Part shown: in pieces, positions 1 to 5,232 of the stretch
Layout of the letters: each line of letters opens with the position of its first letter
Numbering within the stretch: the first letter of the stretch is position 1
Source: an uncultured Bacilli bacterium
GTDB lineage: Bacteria > Bacillota_I > Bacilli_A > RF39 > UBA660
Length of the DNA: 5,232 nt
Direction of reading: 5' to 3'
NCBI GenBank assembly: GCA_947588665.1
Contig: CANPYU010000086.1
Location: 1 to 5,232 of the forward strand
Program-made: the position numbers and the translations under genes
Notes under the pieces: generated by a model
Told to the model about the DNA's origin: nothing
The model's database searches: none
What the model saw: the letters and a program-made list of their open reading frames with translations, nothing else

Positions 1-192
1 ACCTTTACCTTGACGATATTCATATTTAACAATTGCTCCAGCGTTTTTAGCTATTTCATCAGTATGATCTGTTGAATTATTATCATAAACATAAATATCA
101 GCATCAGGTAGGGCTTTTTTATAATCTTTGATAACTTTTTCAATTGTTTTACTTTCATTATAACAAGGTATTAATACTGCAATTTTCTTCAT
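1..192 (-). CDS. Family 2 glycosyltransferase, N-terminal fragment (runs off left edge)
   Basis: The 64 visible residues are the start of a GT-A fold glycosyltransferase, which moves a sugar from a nucleotide donor, probably at the cytoplasmic face of the membrane. The protein opens with a hydrophobic beta strand and the family signature I-P-C-Y-N-E-S (residues 8-14). The nucleotide-binding strand Y-D-N-N-S-T-D follows (36-42), then Y-R-Q-G-K-G (59-64), which is typical of GT2 enzymes related to dolichol/undecaprenyl-phosphate sugar synthases. The ATG is supported by AAAGGA 8 nt upstream, lying within the last codons of the preceding membrane-protein gene. Only 3 nt separate that gene's stop from this start, so the two are almost certainly co-transcribed and perhaps translationally coupled. 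The acceptor and sugar cannot be told from this fragment. The polyprenyl-phosphate role is inferred from family resemblance and the neighbour. Confidence 0.9.
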   Translation of the reverse strand, partial: MKKIAVLIPCYNESKTIEKVIKDYKKALPDADIYVYDNNSTDHTDEIAKNAGAIVKYEYRQGKG

Positions 193-195
193 TTT

Positions 196-2061
196 TTACA
201 TCCTTTCTTCCTTATTATTTATTATCCATAAATATATGGCAACTAAAATTGGTATCGCAAATGTATAACCTAAAGTATATCTAAAATAAGTATTAACTGG
301 AGATGCTACACAAACAAGAATTAAAGAAACTACTGGGGTTAAATAAATTAAATATTTATATTTCTTTTCTCGCATAATGAATGCCCACATTAACATACAT
401 AACCAAGTACAAAAGCCAATGCTTACAATACTACCCAAAATAGGTATGTAAGGGAATGCTACTGCATAATTACTTAAAGCGTTTCTAAAACCGTCTAAAT
501 TATTGTAATGATAATCAATACCATCTTCACTTAATCTAGTATCATAACTATAGTATACGTACCATTTTTTTGCATCAGGGTAGAAGTAGCCATATGTATT
601 ATTAAGTGTTGCTTCAATATAAACATTTGGATGTTTTATTAAACCATGCATCCATGCTTTAAAATAATTTTTTAAATCTTCTTTTGTTGCATATTTATTA
701 TATTTATTTTTAACTGGATCTGATTTTTCTGGATCATATCTTTTCGCTAAAGTATTAAAGGTTAAAATTTTATCAATAGCATTTTTATCTTCTAAACTTA
801 TATCATCAGGATAATATTTTGCATATCTTGCAGTTTGTTGAAAAGGAATTGACAATACCTCTCTAATGCTTCCCGGAGTAATTTTTAAACTAGGTAATAA
901 AATATGTTCAAAACTATAATAAGAAATAACTGGTATTAAAAGTGTTATTAATAATTTAAAACGATTTTTTTTATCAATAATTAGTAAGAATGGAAATGAC
1001 ATTAATACTAAATATATACCATTGTTTCTAAATAATGTTATAAATAACATTACAATAATTATTTCTTTTATATTAATTTTGTTATTAGCATATCTAATAA
1101 ATTCAAATAATTTAATGATATAAAATATTACTAGTATAGCAAATATGACATCTTTTAAAGTAGACATACCATATAAAGGATAGATAGGTACAAACATATA
1201 AATTAATAATGATACTATTCTAAACCATATTGGTGTATTTAATTTTTTCATATAAGATATTGTATAACTTAAAAGAGTTATTAAGAATAAAGTTTGTAAT
1301 ATGCTATAAATAAATATACCAAAATTTTCAGAACCAATTGTTTTACCAAAATAAGTAAGACCTCCTAAAATAACAGTATGAAGTACAGGGTGATGATTAG
1401 TAATTGTCACATTTTCATCAAGCATAACACTATAATCGTTATATTTAGTAGGTATGCCATAAAATTGTTTAATTTGATTAGATGGGTCTGGCGATAAAAT
1501 ACCAGGATAAAAAGCAATAATATACGGAAGATAACAAATAAGTAAAATAATGAACGTACTTATAAATGGGTGTTCGTTGAAAATAAAATTAAATGCTTTA
1601 TTTTTAGTAGTACTTTCTTCTTTACTTTTTATTTTTATGTATTCATACAAAAGATTAATACTAGCATTGAAGAAAATAAAATAACCAATAAATATTACGA
1701 TTGATATAAGAAATAATTTAGTACTGCCAAATATTAAATTCCAACTATTAGTAACATTATAACTATAACCTATAATCATAAATAAAGAGAATAAAATAGC
1801 AAGTATTATAGTAGTATAATGAGTTTCTTTTTTTTGAAAATAATATTTTCGATATAAAAAGTAAAAAAATAAACCTTGAATTAGTAATGCAAATGTACCA
1901 AATTTAAAAGGACCATTACTTTTTATAAATATTTCTAATTCGGAAGAACTAACACCTGTAGTTAAATTATCAATATTTAAAACATTTATTGAAAAAGCTA
2001 CAACAGTTAAAATAGCCATAATAATTAACAATATTTTTTTTAATATCTTTTTTGTTTCCAT
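196..2061 (-). CDS. DUF6020-like polytopic membrane protein, probable GT-C-type envelope glycosylation protein
   Basis: This 621-residue integral membrane protein has about 12-14 hydrophobic segments, for example near residues 9-29, 52-70, 82-101, 113-136, 164-185, 246-268, 278-296, 303-322, 347-363, 369-385, 540-562, 569-586 and 597-616. A hydrophilic loop of about 140 residues (391-530) is probably extracytoplasmic. I assign it to the DUF6020 family from remembered conserved blocks: F-Y-P-G-I-L-S-P-D-P-S-N-Q (184-196), H-H-P-V-L-H-T (223-229), L-K-D (302-304), R-N-N-G (345-348), P-F-Q-Q-T-A-R (406-412), H-P-x-V-Y-I-E-A (477-484) and F-R-Y (593-595). Family function is not established. The layout, with an Asp-bearing first large loop (D192) and many helices, resembles GT-C glycosyltransferases, and the GT2 gene beside it fits a lipid-linked sugar pathway; this is inference. 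AGAGG 6 nt before the ATG supports the start. It is first in the operon. Tryptophans are TGG. Confidence 0.88.
   Translation of the reverse strand: METKKILKKILLIIMAILTVVAFSINVLNIDNLTTGVSSSELEIFIKSNGPFKFGTFALLIQGLFFYFLYRKYYFQKKETHYTTIILAILFSLFMIIGYSYNVTNSWNLIFGSTKLFLISIVIFIGYFIFFNASINLLYEYIKIKSKEESTTKNKAFNFIFNEHPFISTFIILLICYLPYIIAFYPGILSPDPSNQIKQFYGIPTKYNDYSVMLDENVTITNHHPVLHTVILGGLTYFGKTIGSENFGIFIYSILQTLFLITLLSYTISYMKKLNTPIWFRIVSLLIYMFVPIYPLYGMSTLKDVIFAILVIFYIIKLFEFIRYANNKINIKEIIIVMLFITLFRNNGIYLVLMSFPFLLIIDKKNRFKLLITLLIPVISYYSFEHILLPSLKITPGSIREVLSIPFQQTARYAKYYPDDISLEDKNAIDKILTFNTLAKRYDPEKSDPVKNKYNKYATKEDLKNYFKAWMHGLIKHPNVYIEATLNNTYGYFYPDAKKWYVYYSYDTRLSEDGIDYHYNNLDGFRNALSNYAVAFPYIPILGSIVSIGFCTWLCMLMWAFIMREKKYKYLIYLTPVVSLILVCVASPVNTYFRYTLGYTFAIPILVAIYLWIINNKEERM
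201..206 (-). promoter_or_regulatory. Ribosome binding site of the glycosyltransferase gene, inside the upstream gene
   Basis: AAAGGA on the minus strand ends 8 nt before the ATG and overlaps the final Glu-Arg-Met codons of the membrane-protein gene. A second purine-rich stretch (AAGGAAG, 207-213) lies just upstream. Ribosomes finishing the first gene would pass directly over this site, which favours coupled translation. Confidence 0.7.
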
Positions 2062-2082
2062 ATATTTCCTCTGTATAAGAAT

Positions 2083-2111
2083 ATTATATTATTTTTCCTA
2101 TTTTATTGCAA
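2083..2111 (-). promoter_or_regulatory. Sigma-A-type promoter of the membrane protein/glycosyltransferase operon
   Basis: On the minus strand, TTGCAA (2106-2111, four of six consensus bases) is followed after exactly 17 nt by a perfect TATAAT (2083-2088). Transcription would start near 2076, giving a leader of about 15 nt that contains the AGAGG ribosome binding site (2068-2072). An A/T tract upstream of the -35 could act as an UP element. Spacing and match are good for so AT-rich a region, but no transcript data are available. Confidence 0.72.
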
Positions 2112-2116
2112 ATTTT

Positions 2117-2145
2117 TATTATTTTTAATAAATTCAAAAATAATA
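2117..2145. repeat. 10-bp inverted repeat between the divergent promoters, candidate operator
   Basis: TATTATTTTT (2117-2126) and AAAAATAATA (2136-2145) are perfect inverted copies separated by 9 nt. The repeat fills nearly all of the 34 nt between the two outward-facing -35 boxes, a natural place for a regulator to act on both promoters. It is made only of A and T, so chance, or a double UP element, is a real alternative. No trans-acting factor is identified; the adjacent ORF6N protein is a possible one only by position. Confidence 0.35.
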
Positions 2146-2175
2146 TTGGCAAACATATATTCGCAGTAGTATAGT
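2146..2175 (+). promoter_or_regulatory. Sigma-A-type promoter of the ORF6N gene
   Basis: TTGGCA (2146-2151, five of six consensus bases) is followed after 18 nt by TATAGT (2170-2175, five of six). The start would fall near 2182, leaving a leader of about 29 nt with the G-rich ribosome binding site. It points away from the minus-strand operon promoter, with the two -35 boxes 34 nt apart. Confidence 0.65.
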
Positions 2176-2196
2176 TAATTTACATTTAAACTAGAT

Positions 2197-2203
2197 AGGG
2201 GGG
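2197..2203 (+). promoter_or_regulatory. Ribosome binding site of the ORF6N gene
   Basis: AGGGGGG ends 7 nt before the ATG at 2211 and fixes that codon as the start over the later in-frame Met14 codon. A run of six G is unusual in this sequence. It is a short homopolymer that could slip, which would shift the spacing slightly, but no evidence of variation is visible. Confidence 0.75.
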
Positions 2204-2210
2204 AATTGGT

Positions 2211-3029
2211 ATGAATAGTTTAACTGTAAATGACAAAAATATAACAAATATGATTTATGAAATCAGAGGTAAACAAGTAATGCTAGATAGTGATTTAGCT
2301 ATACTTTATGAATGCAAAAATGGAACAAAATCTATTAATTTAGCAGTAAAAAGAAATGTTGATAAGTTTCCTAATGATTTTTATTTTCAACTAGACCTTG
2401 AAGAATTTAAAAAATTGCGGTTTCATTTTGAAACCGCAAACTATAATATGATAAGAATGCTGCCTTATGTTTTTACAGAGGAAGGTGTAGCAATGTTAGC
2501 ATCTGTTTTAAGAACTAAAGTAGCAAATGAAGTAAGTGTTGGAATAATGCGTTCTTTTGTTATGATGCGTAAATATATTTCTAATGAATTAATTGAGCAA
2601 AAATTTATTAATAAACAAGTATTAAAAAATACAGAAGATATAAAATTATTGCAAGAAGATGCATACTCTAAGATATTAGATATAATAAAAGAAGCAAAAA
2701 AAGAATTAATCATAATAGATAATTATGCAGATAAAAGTATGTTAGATATGATAAGAAAAGTAACAATAAATGTAACAATAATATGTAAAGAGAATTGCTT
2801 ATTAAAAGAAATAGATATCGAGAAATATAAAGAACAATATAATAATTTAAAAGTAATATATAATAATACATTTCACGATAGATATATTATATTAGATAAA
2901 AAAGTAATATACCATTGTGGTACATCATTAAATCATATAGGTAGCAAAACATTTTCAATTAATAAGTTAGAAGATGAAGAATTGAAAAAAGAATTTATTC
3001 AAAAAATAATAAAAAGATTTAATTTGTAA
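2211..3029 (+). CDS. ORF6N-domain DNA-binding protein with C-terminal PLD/HKD-like half
   Basis: The 272-residue product has two parts. Residues about 13-122 are an ORF6N domain, a DNA-binding module spread among phages and their hosts. Its recognisable landmarks are M-L-D-S-D-L-A-x-L-Y (24-33), V-K-R-N-x-x-x-F-P-x-D-F (46-57), L-P-Y-V-F-T-E-E-G-V-A-M-L (84-96) and a helix ending R-S-F-V-M-M-R (114-120). A charged helical linker (about 124-165) leads to a mixed alpha/beta half with strand L-I-I-I-D (166-170). It also contains H222-D-R224-x4-D229, followed by G237-T-S-x-N241. This matches the spacing of a single phospholipase D HKD motif with Lys replaced by Arg, so a nuclease-like or inactive PLD fold is suggested; that is inference. 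The biological role is unknown: regulator or phage-related effector are both possible. It stands alone, with its own promoter and no phage genes nearby. Its DNA contains a GC-rich perfect inverted repeat (2415-2439). Confidence 0.87.
   Translation: MNSLTVNDKNITNMIYEIRGKQVMLDSDLAILYECKNGTKSINLAVKRNVDKFPNDFYFQLDLEEFKKLRFHFETANYNMIRMLPYVFTEEGVAMLASVLRTKVANEVSVGIMRSFVMMRKYISNELIEQKFINKQVLKNTEDIKLLQEDAYSKILDIIKEAKKELIIIDNYADKSMLDMIRKVTINVTIICKENCLLKEIDIEKYKEQYNNLKVIYNNTFHDRYIILDKKVIYHCGTSLNHIGSKTFSINKLEDEELKKEFIQKIIKRFNL
2415..2439. repeat. Perfect 11-bp inverted repeat with 3-nt loop inside the ORF6N gene
   Basis: The arms TTGCGGTTTCA (2415-2425) and TGAAACCGCAA (2429-2439) are exact reverse complements around a TTT loop. 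Five of the eleven pairs are G-C, far above the surroundings, and the left arm uses CGG, the only CGG arginine codon in the gene. The repeat is in register with the reading frame and encodes residues 69-76 (L-R-F-H-F-E-T-A) plus the first base of codon 77, in the segment before the conserved L-P-Y-V-F-T-E block. In RNA it would be a strong hairpin. There is no following T-run, so it is not a normal terminator. Confidence 0.9.
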
Positions 3030-3042
3030 GTAAAAAATTTAA

Positions 3043-3071
3043 TTTAATCTTTTAGAAATATATGTTATAAT
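3043..3071 (+). promoter_or_regulatory. Extended -10 promoter of the pyrophosphatase gene
   Basis: A perfect TATAAT (3066-3071) is preceded by TG one base away (3063-3064), the extended -10 form that tolerates a poor -35. The best -35 at 17 nt is TTTAAT (3043-3048), only three of six consensus bases. The start should be near 3078, giving a leader of about 12 nt that is little more than the ribosome binding site. Read-through from the ORF6N gene, which lacks a convincing terminator, could add transcription. Confidence 0.7.
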
Positions 3072-3075
3072 TTAT

Positions 3076-3084
3076 AAAAGGTGG
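3076..3084 (+). promoter_or_regulatory. Ribosome binding site deciding the pyrophosphatase start
   Basis: AAAAGGTGG ends 5 nt before the ATG at 3090. Two in-frame GTG codons (3081, 3084) lie inside or against this purine stretch, so they have no room for a ribosome binding site of their own. The ATG is therefore preferred, and it places the conserved G-H-K-N-P-D-T-D-S motif at residues 9-17, as usual in this family. Confidence 0.8.
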
Positions 3085-3089
3085 TGGCT

Positions 3090-4706
3090 ATGGAAGATAC
3101 AATTTATATTTTTGGTCATAAAAATCCTGATACTGATAGTGTTTGCAGTGCTATTAGTTTATCTTATTTACAAAATGAATTAGGATATAAAACAGAACCA
3201 AGAATACTTTCTAATATAAATGAAGAAACGAAGTATGTTTTAAAAAGGTTTAAAATTGCTGTTCCAGAAATATTAAATGATGTAAAATTACAAATAAAAG
3301 ATATTAACTATCATAGAGATTTTAAAATAGATAGTCATGAATCTGTTTATAATGCCTTTTTTAGAATGCAAGAAAATAATATGAGTACTATTCCGGTTGT
3401 TGATAAAAATGACCATTTTATCGGTGCTTTTGCTATGAAAGATATTGCCAAAAAAGAAATACTTGGTGATAATACACATTTAAAAACTAATTATGAACAT
3501 ATTTTAAAAACAATTGATGGTAAAGAAATACTTAAATTTGATGATGAAATAGAAGGGGATTTAATTAATATAGCTATTCGAAGTACATCTTTTTATAATC
3601 AAGATTTATTTTATAAAAATACTATATTAATTGTTGGCGATCGCCATTCTATCATTGAAGATGCCGTTAAAAAAGGTGTTAAATTAATTGTTATTACAAC
3701 TAATCATAAGATGAAAGAAGAGCATTTGGAAATAGCTAAAAAGAATAAAGTTAATGTTATTTATACTAATAAAACTTCATTTGATACGCTTCTTACTATT
3801 GGATTTGCTAATTATATTGAAAGTTATCGTTATACTAAAGATTTAGTTTGTGTTAATGAAACATTAGATATTAGTGATTTTAATGAAATTATTAATAAAT
3901 CAAGACATAGTTATTATCCAGTTATAGATAATAATAATAAATGTTTAGGATTAATAAAGTTATCAGATTTACGTGATAGAAATCCTAAAAAAGTAATGCT
4001 TGTTGATCATAATGAAATAACTCAAAGTGTTGAAGGATTAGATGAAGCTGAAATTGTTGGAATAGTTGATCATCATAAATTAGGAACGCTTGGTACTAAT
4101 CAACCAATAAATTTCCGTAATATGACAGTTGGTAGTACTTGTACTATTGTTTATCAGTTATATAAAGAAAATAAAATAAAAATGCCATTAGAAATCGCCT
4201 CATTATTACTTGCTGGTATAATATCTGATACATTGTTACTTAAAAGTCCTACAACAACTAAAATAGATGAAAAAACATTAAATGAATTAGTTAAAATAAC
4301 GGGAATTAATGCCGAAAAATTAGCAATGGAAATGTTTAAAGCTAATGATGCTATTAAATCAAAATCATTAAAAGAAATAGTATATATGGATTTTAAAATA
4401 TTTAATGTTGATAAAAAGACTATTGCTGTAGGTCAAGTAACGACTTTAAATGCTAAAGCAATTATTAAGCAAAAGAGTAGTTATATTAGATTTTTAAATA
4501 AGGAAAGTGAGATTCACGATTATGATGTTATGCTTTTTGCTATAACTGATATATTTAAAAATGGTTCATATTTTATCTTTAATGAAAAAGGTAAAACTAC
4601 TTTAAAAAATGCTTTTGGAGAATCTTTAGAACAAGGTGATTTTATTCCTAATATAATTTCGAGAAAAAAACAAATTGTTCCACCAATAATGAATGTTTTG
4701 AAATAG
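3090..4706 (+). CDS. ppaC: Mn-dependent family II inorganic pyrophosphatase with CBS-DRTGG-CBS regulatory insert
   Basis: This cytoplasmic enzyme hydrolyses pyrophosphate to two phosphates, pulling biosynthetic reactions forward. The 538-residue product begins with the DHH-family metal site G-H10-K-N-P-D14-T-D16-S. The catalytic domain resumes with L-V-D306-H-N-E, V-D327-H-H329 and I-S-D380-T, then the DHHA2 domain with S-P-T-T-T (386-390) and the substrate-binding S-R-K-K-Q (524-528). All expected motifs are present. Between the two parts of the catalytic domain lie a first CBS domain (about 70-125), a DRTGG-type domain (about 130-247, here G-D-R-H-S at 183-187) and a second CBS domain (about 248-303). 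The length is typical for CBS-PPases and much longer than the roughly 310 residues of plain PpaC. In characterised relatives, AMP and ADP inhibit, ATP can activate and diadenosine polyphosphates activate, so activity should follow energy charge. ATG 3090 is chosen over GTG 3081 because the ribosome binding site overlaps the latter. It is transcribed alone. Confidence 0.95.
   Translation: MEDTIYIFGHKNPDTDSVCSAISLSYLQNELGYKTEPRILSNINEETKYVLKRFKIAVPEILNDVKLQIKDINYHRDFKIDSHESVYNAFFRMQENNMSTIPVVDKNDHFIGAFAMKDIAKKEILGDNTHLKTNYEHILKTIDGKEILKFDDEIEGDLINIAIRSTSFYNQDLFYKNTILIVGDRHSIIEDAVKKGVKLIVITTNHKMKEEHLEIAKKNKVNVIYTNKTSFDTLLTIGFANYIESYRYTKDLVCVNETLDISDFNEIINKSRHSYYPVIDNNNKCLGLIKLSDLRDRNPKKVMLVDHNEITQSVEGLDEAEIVGIVDHHKLGTLGTNQPINFRNMTVGSTCTIVYQLYKENKIKMPLEIASLLLAGIISDTLLLKSPTTTKIDEKTLNELVKITGINAEKLAMEMFKANDAIKSKSLKEIVYMDFKIFNVDKKTIAVGQVTTLNAKAIIKQKSSYIRFLNKESEIHDYDVMLFAITDIFKNGSYFIFNEKGKTTLKNAFGESLEQGDFIPNIISRKKQIVPPIMNVLK
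3635..3646. repeat. 12-bp perfect palindrome in the DRTGG-domain coding region
   Basis: TGGCGATCGCCA reads identically on both strands, with 8 of 12 bases G or C in a very AT-rich gene. It encodes the Gly-Asp-Arg at residues 183-185 plus flanking bases, and contains GCGATCGC. The residues may force part of it, but GGC and CGC are rarely chosen elsewhere here. Confidence 0.85.
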
Positions 4707-4730
4707 ACTAGTTTATTACTAGTTTTTTTT
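4707..4730 (+). terminator. Rho-independent terminator after the pyrophosphatase gene
   Basis: ACTAGT (4707-4712) and ACTAGT (4718-4723) pair across a TTATT loop and run straight into eight T (4723-4730). The stem is short and has two G-C pairs, but can extend weakly by pairing the stop-codon region and its A run with the T-tract. It begins on the base after the TAG stop and separates this gene from the next promoter. Confidence 0.75.
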
Positions 4731-4737
4731 ATAAATG

Positions 4738-4766
4738 TTGCATTTTTGTTTGTTTTATACTATAAT
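4738..4766 (+). promoter_or_regulatory. Promoter of the right-hand unknown gene
   Basis: A perfect TATAAT (4761-4766) sits 17 nt after TTGCAT (4738-4743, three of six consensus bases). The start would be near 4773, giving a leader of about 25 nt. It lies directly after the terminator, so the following gene has its own transcription unit. Confidence 0.65.
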
Positions 4767-4778
4767 ATCGAGCTAAAC

Positions 4779-4786
4779 AAAGGGGA
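4779..4786 (+). promoter_or_regulatory. Ribosome binding site of the right-hand unknown gene
   Basis: AAAGGGGA ends 11 nt before the ATG at 4798, a little farther than ideal. The alternative TTG (4788) and GTG (4790) codons meet stops within three or four codons, so the ATG is the only workable start. Confidence 0.65.
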
Positions 4787-4797
4787 TTTGTGTTGAT

Positions 4798-5232
4798 ATG
4801 ACGAAAGAATATTATTTAAAATTAATTTATATTTATGAAAAATTAATTCAAATTTTTTGTATTTCACCTTTTAAATATGCTTTTTCTAAAGATGAAAATA
4901 AGAATATTAATCGAGAAATATTAGATTTATATAAAAAATATTTACAACTATTAATAAAATATCAATCAGCAATACCTTGTTTAGAAAATGATAATAAACT
5001 AAAAAATGTTAGTTGTTATTTATATGCTTTAGACTTTAATATTCCAACTATTTTTAAAAATGTTTATGAAACTTTATTTCCTTGGTATTTTGGAGCAGAT
5101 CCTGGCGAAATAAGTGGTTATGATGCCTTTAATGAAAATGATAGTTGGACTGAATCAGGACTTTTAGATAGATTATATGCTGATTTAGATACTCTTAAAA
5201 TAAAATCATATCATAGTACAATAAATTCTTTA
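4798..5232 (+). CDS. Unknown protein, N-terminal 145 residues (runs off right edge)
   Basis: An open frame of 145 codons continues to the window edge without a stop. I do not recognise the family. The first half (about 1-60) is helical, rich in Tyr, Leu, Ile and Lys, with no signal peptide or clear membrane segment, so a cytoplasmic protein is likely. The second half changes character: a motif-like stretch F-P-W-Y-F-G-A-D-P-G-E (93-103), then acidic and aromatic residues around D-A-F-N-E-N-D-S-W-T-E-S-G (109-121) and a helix with L-L-D-R-L-Y (122-127). Codon choice and AT content match the neighbours, and tryptophan is TGG, which supports a real gene. A terminator and a promoter with TATAAT separate it from the pyrophosphatase gene, so there is no operon link to suggest a role. 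No function is proposed. Confidence 0.8.
   Translation, partial: MTKEYYLKLIYIYEKLIQIFCISPFKYAFSKDENKNINREILDLYKKYLQLLIKYQSAIPCLENDNKLKNVSCYLYALDFNIPTIFKNVYETLFPWYFGADPGEISGYDAFNENDSWTESGLLDRLYADLDTLKIKSYHSTINSL

Noticed and set aside
2198..2203. Run of six G in the ORF6N ribosome binding site as a phase-variable tract
   Set aside because: Six bases is short for slippage-driven switching, and a one-base change would only shift the spacing slightly; kept as a normal ribosome binding site.
2062..2210. Possible riboswitch, small RNA or attachment site in the divergent intergenic region
   Set aside because: The 149 bp are accounted for by two promoters, leaders and ribosome binding sites; no structured GC-containing RNA, tRNA end or repeated boundary is visible.
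2465..2713. 82-codon open frame on the minus strand inside the ORF6N gene
   Set aside because: It is antisense to a well-supported domain protein, has no family resemblance and no convincing ribosome binding site; a compositional shadow.
2211..3029. ORF6N gene as evidence of a prophage
   Set aside because: No integrase, transposase, structural phage gene or flanking duplication is present; base composition matches the neighbours.
3012..3053. Imperfect hairpin around the ORF6N stop codon (AAAAGATT pairing with AATCTTTT, plus four more pairs after a mismatch)
   Set aside because: Only one G-C pair, a 16-nt loop and no T-run beyond the arm itself; it overlaps the next promoter. Too weak to call a terminator in such AT-rich DNA.
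3288..3479. 63-codon open frame on the minus strand inside the pyrophosphatase gene
   Set aside because: It lies opposite the conserved CBS region and has phenylalanine/isoleucine-rich antisense composition; a shadow.

Overview
The window is very AT-rich (roughly a quarter GC by eye). Its genes carry strong Shine-Dalgarno sequences and sigma-A-type promoters, and tryptophan is read from TGG with no in-frame TGA. This fits a low-GC Gram-positive (Bacillota, possibly a gut Bacilli/Erysipelotrichia-like or uncultured RF39-like lineage) using the standard bacterial code. The lineage is inferred from composition and gene content and is not proven.

Left part (1-2061, minus strand): a two-gene operon. 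A 621-residue polytopic membrane protein of the DUF6020 type comes first. A family 2 glycosyltransferase follows after a 3-nt gap and runs off the left edge. Together they look like a cell-envelope glycosylation cassette: a cytoplasmic enzyme that could charge a lipid carrier, and a membrane protein that could use the product outside. The operon has a clear promoter at 2083-2111.

Middle (2062-3029): a 149-bp divergent intergenic region holds two back-to-back promoters separated by a 10-bp inverted repeat. To its right is a plus-strand gene for an ORF6N-domain DNA-binding protein with a C-terminal half that resembles a phospholipase D/HKD-like module. Inside this gene is a perfect 11-bp inverted repeat with a 3-nt loop, unusually GC-rich for the window. 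No integrase, transposase or other phage gene accompanies it.

Right part (3030-5232, plus strand): a regulated family II (Mn-dependent) inorganic pyrophosphatase with a CBS-DRTGG-CBS insert and its own extended -10 promoter, ended by a small hairpin-plus-T-run terminator. A new promoter then drives an unrecognised gene that continues past the right edge.

The genes do not form one obvious pathway: envelope glycosylation, a phage-type DNA-binding protein, pyrophosphate housekeeping and an unknown. No convincing complete new system is visible. The best leads are the ORF6N/PLD-like protein with its internal palindrome and the divergent control region beside it.
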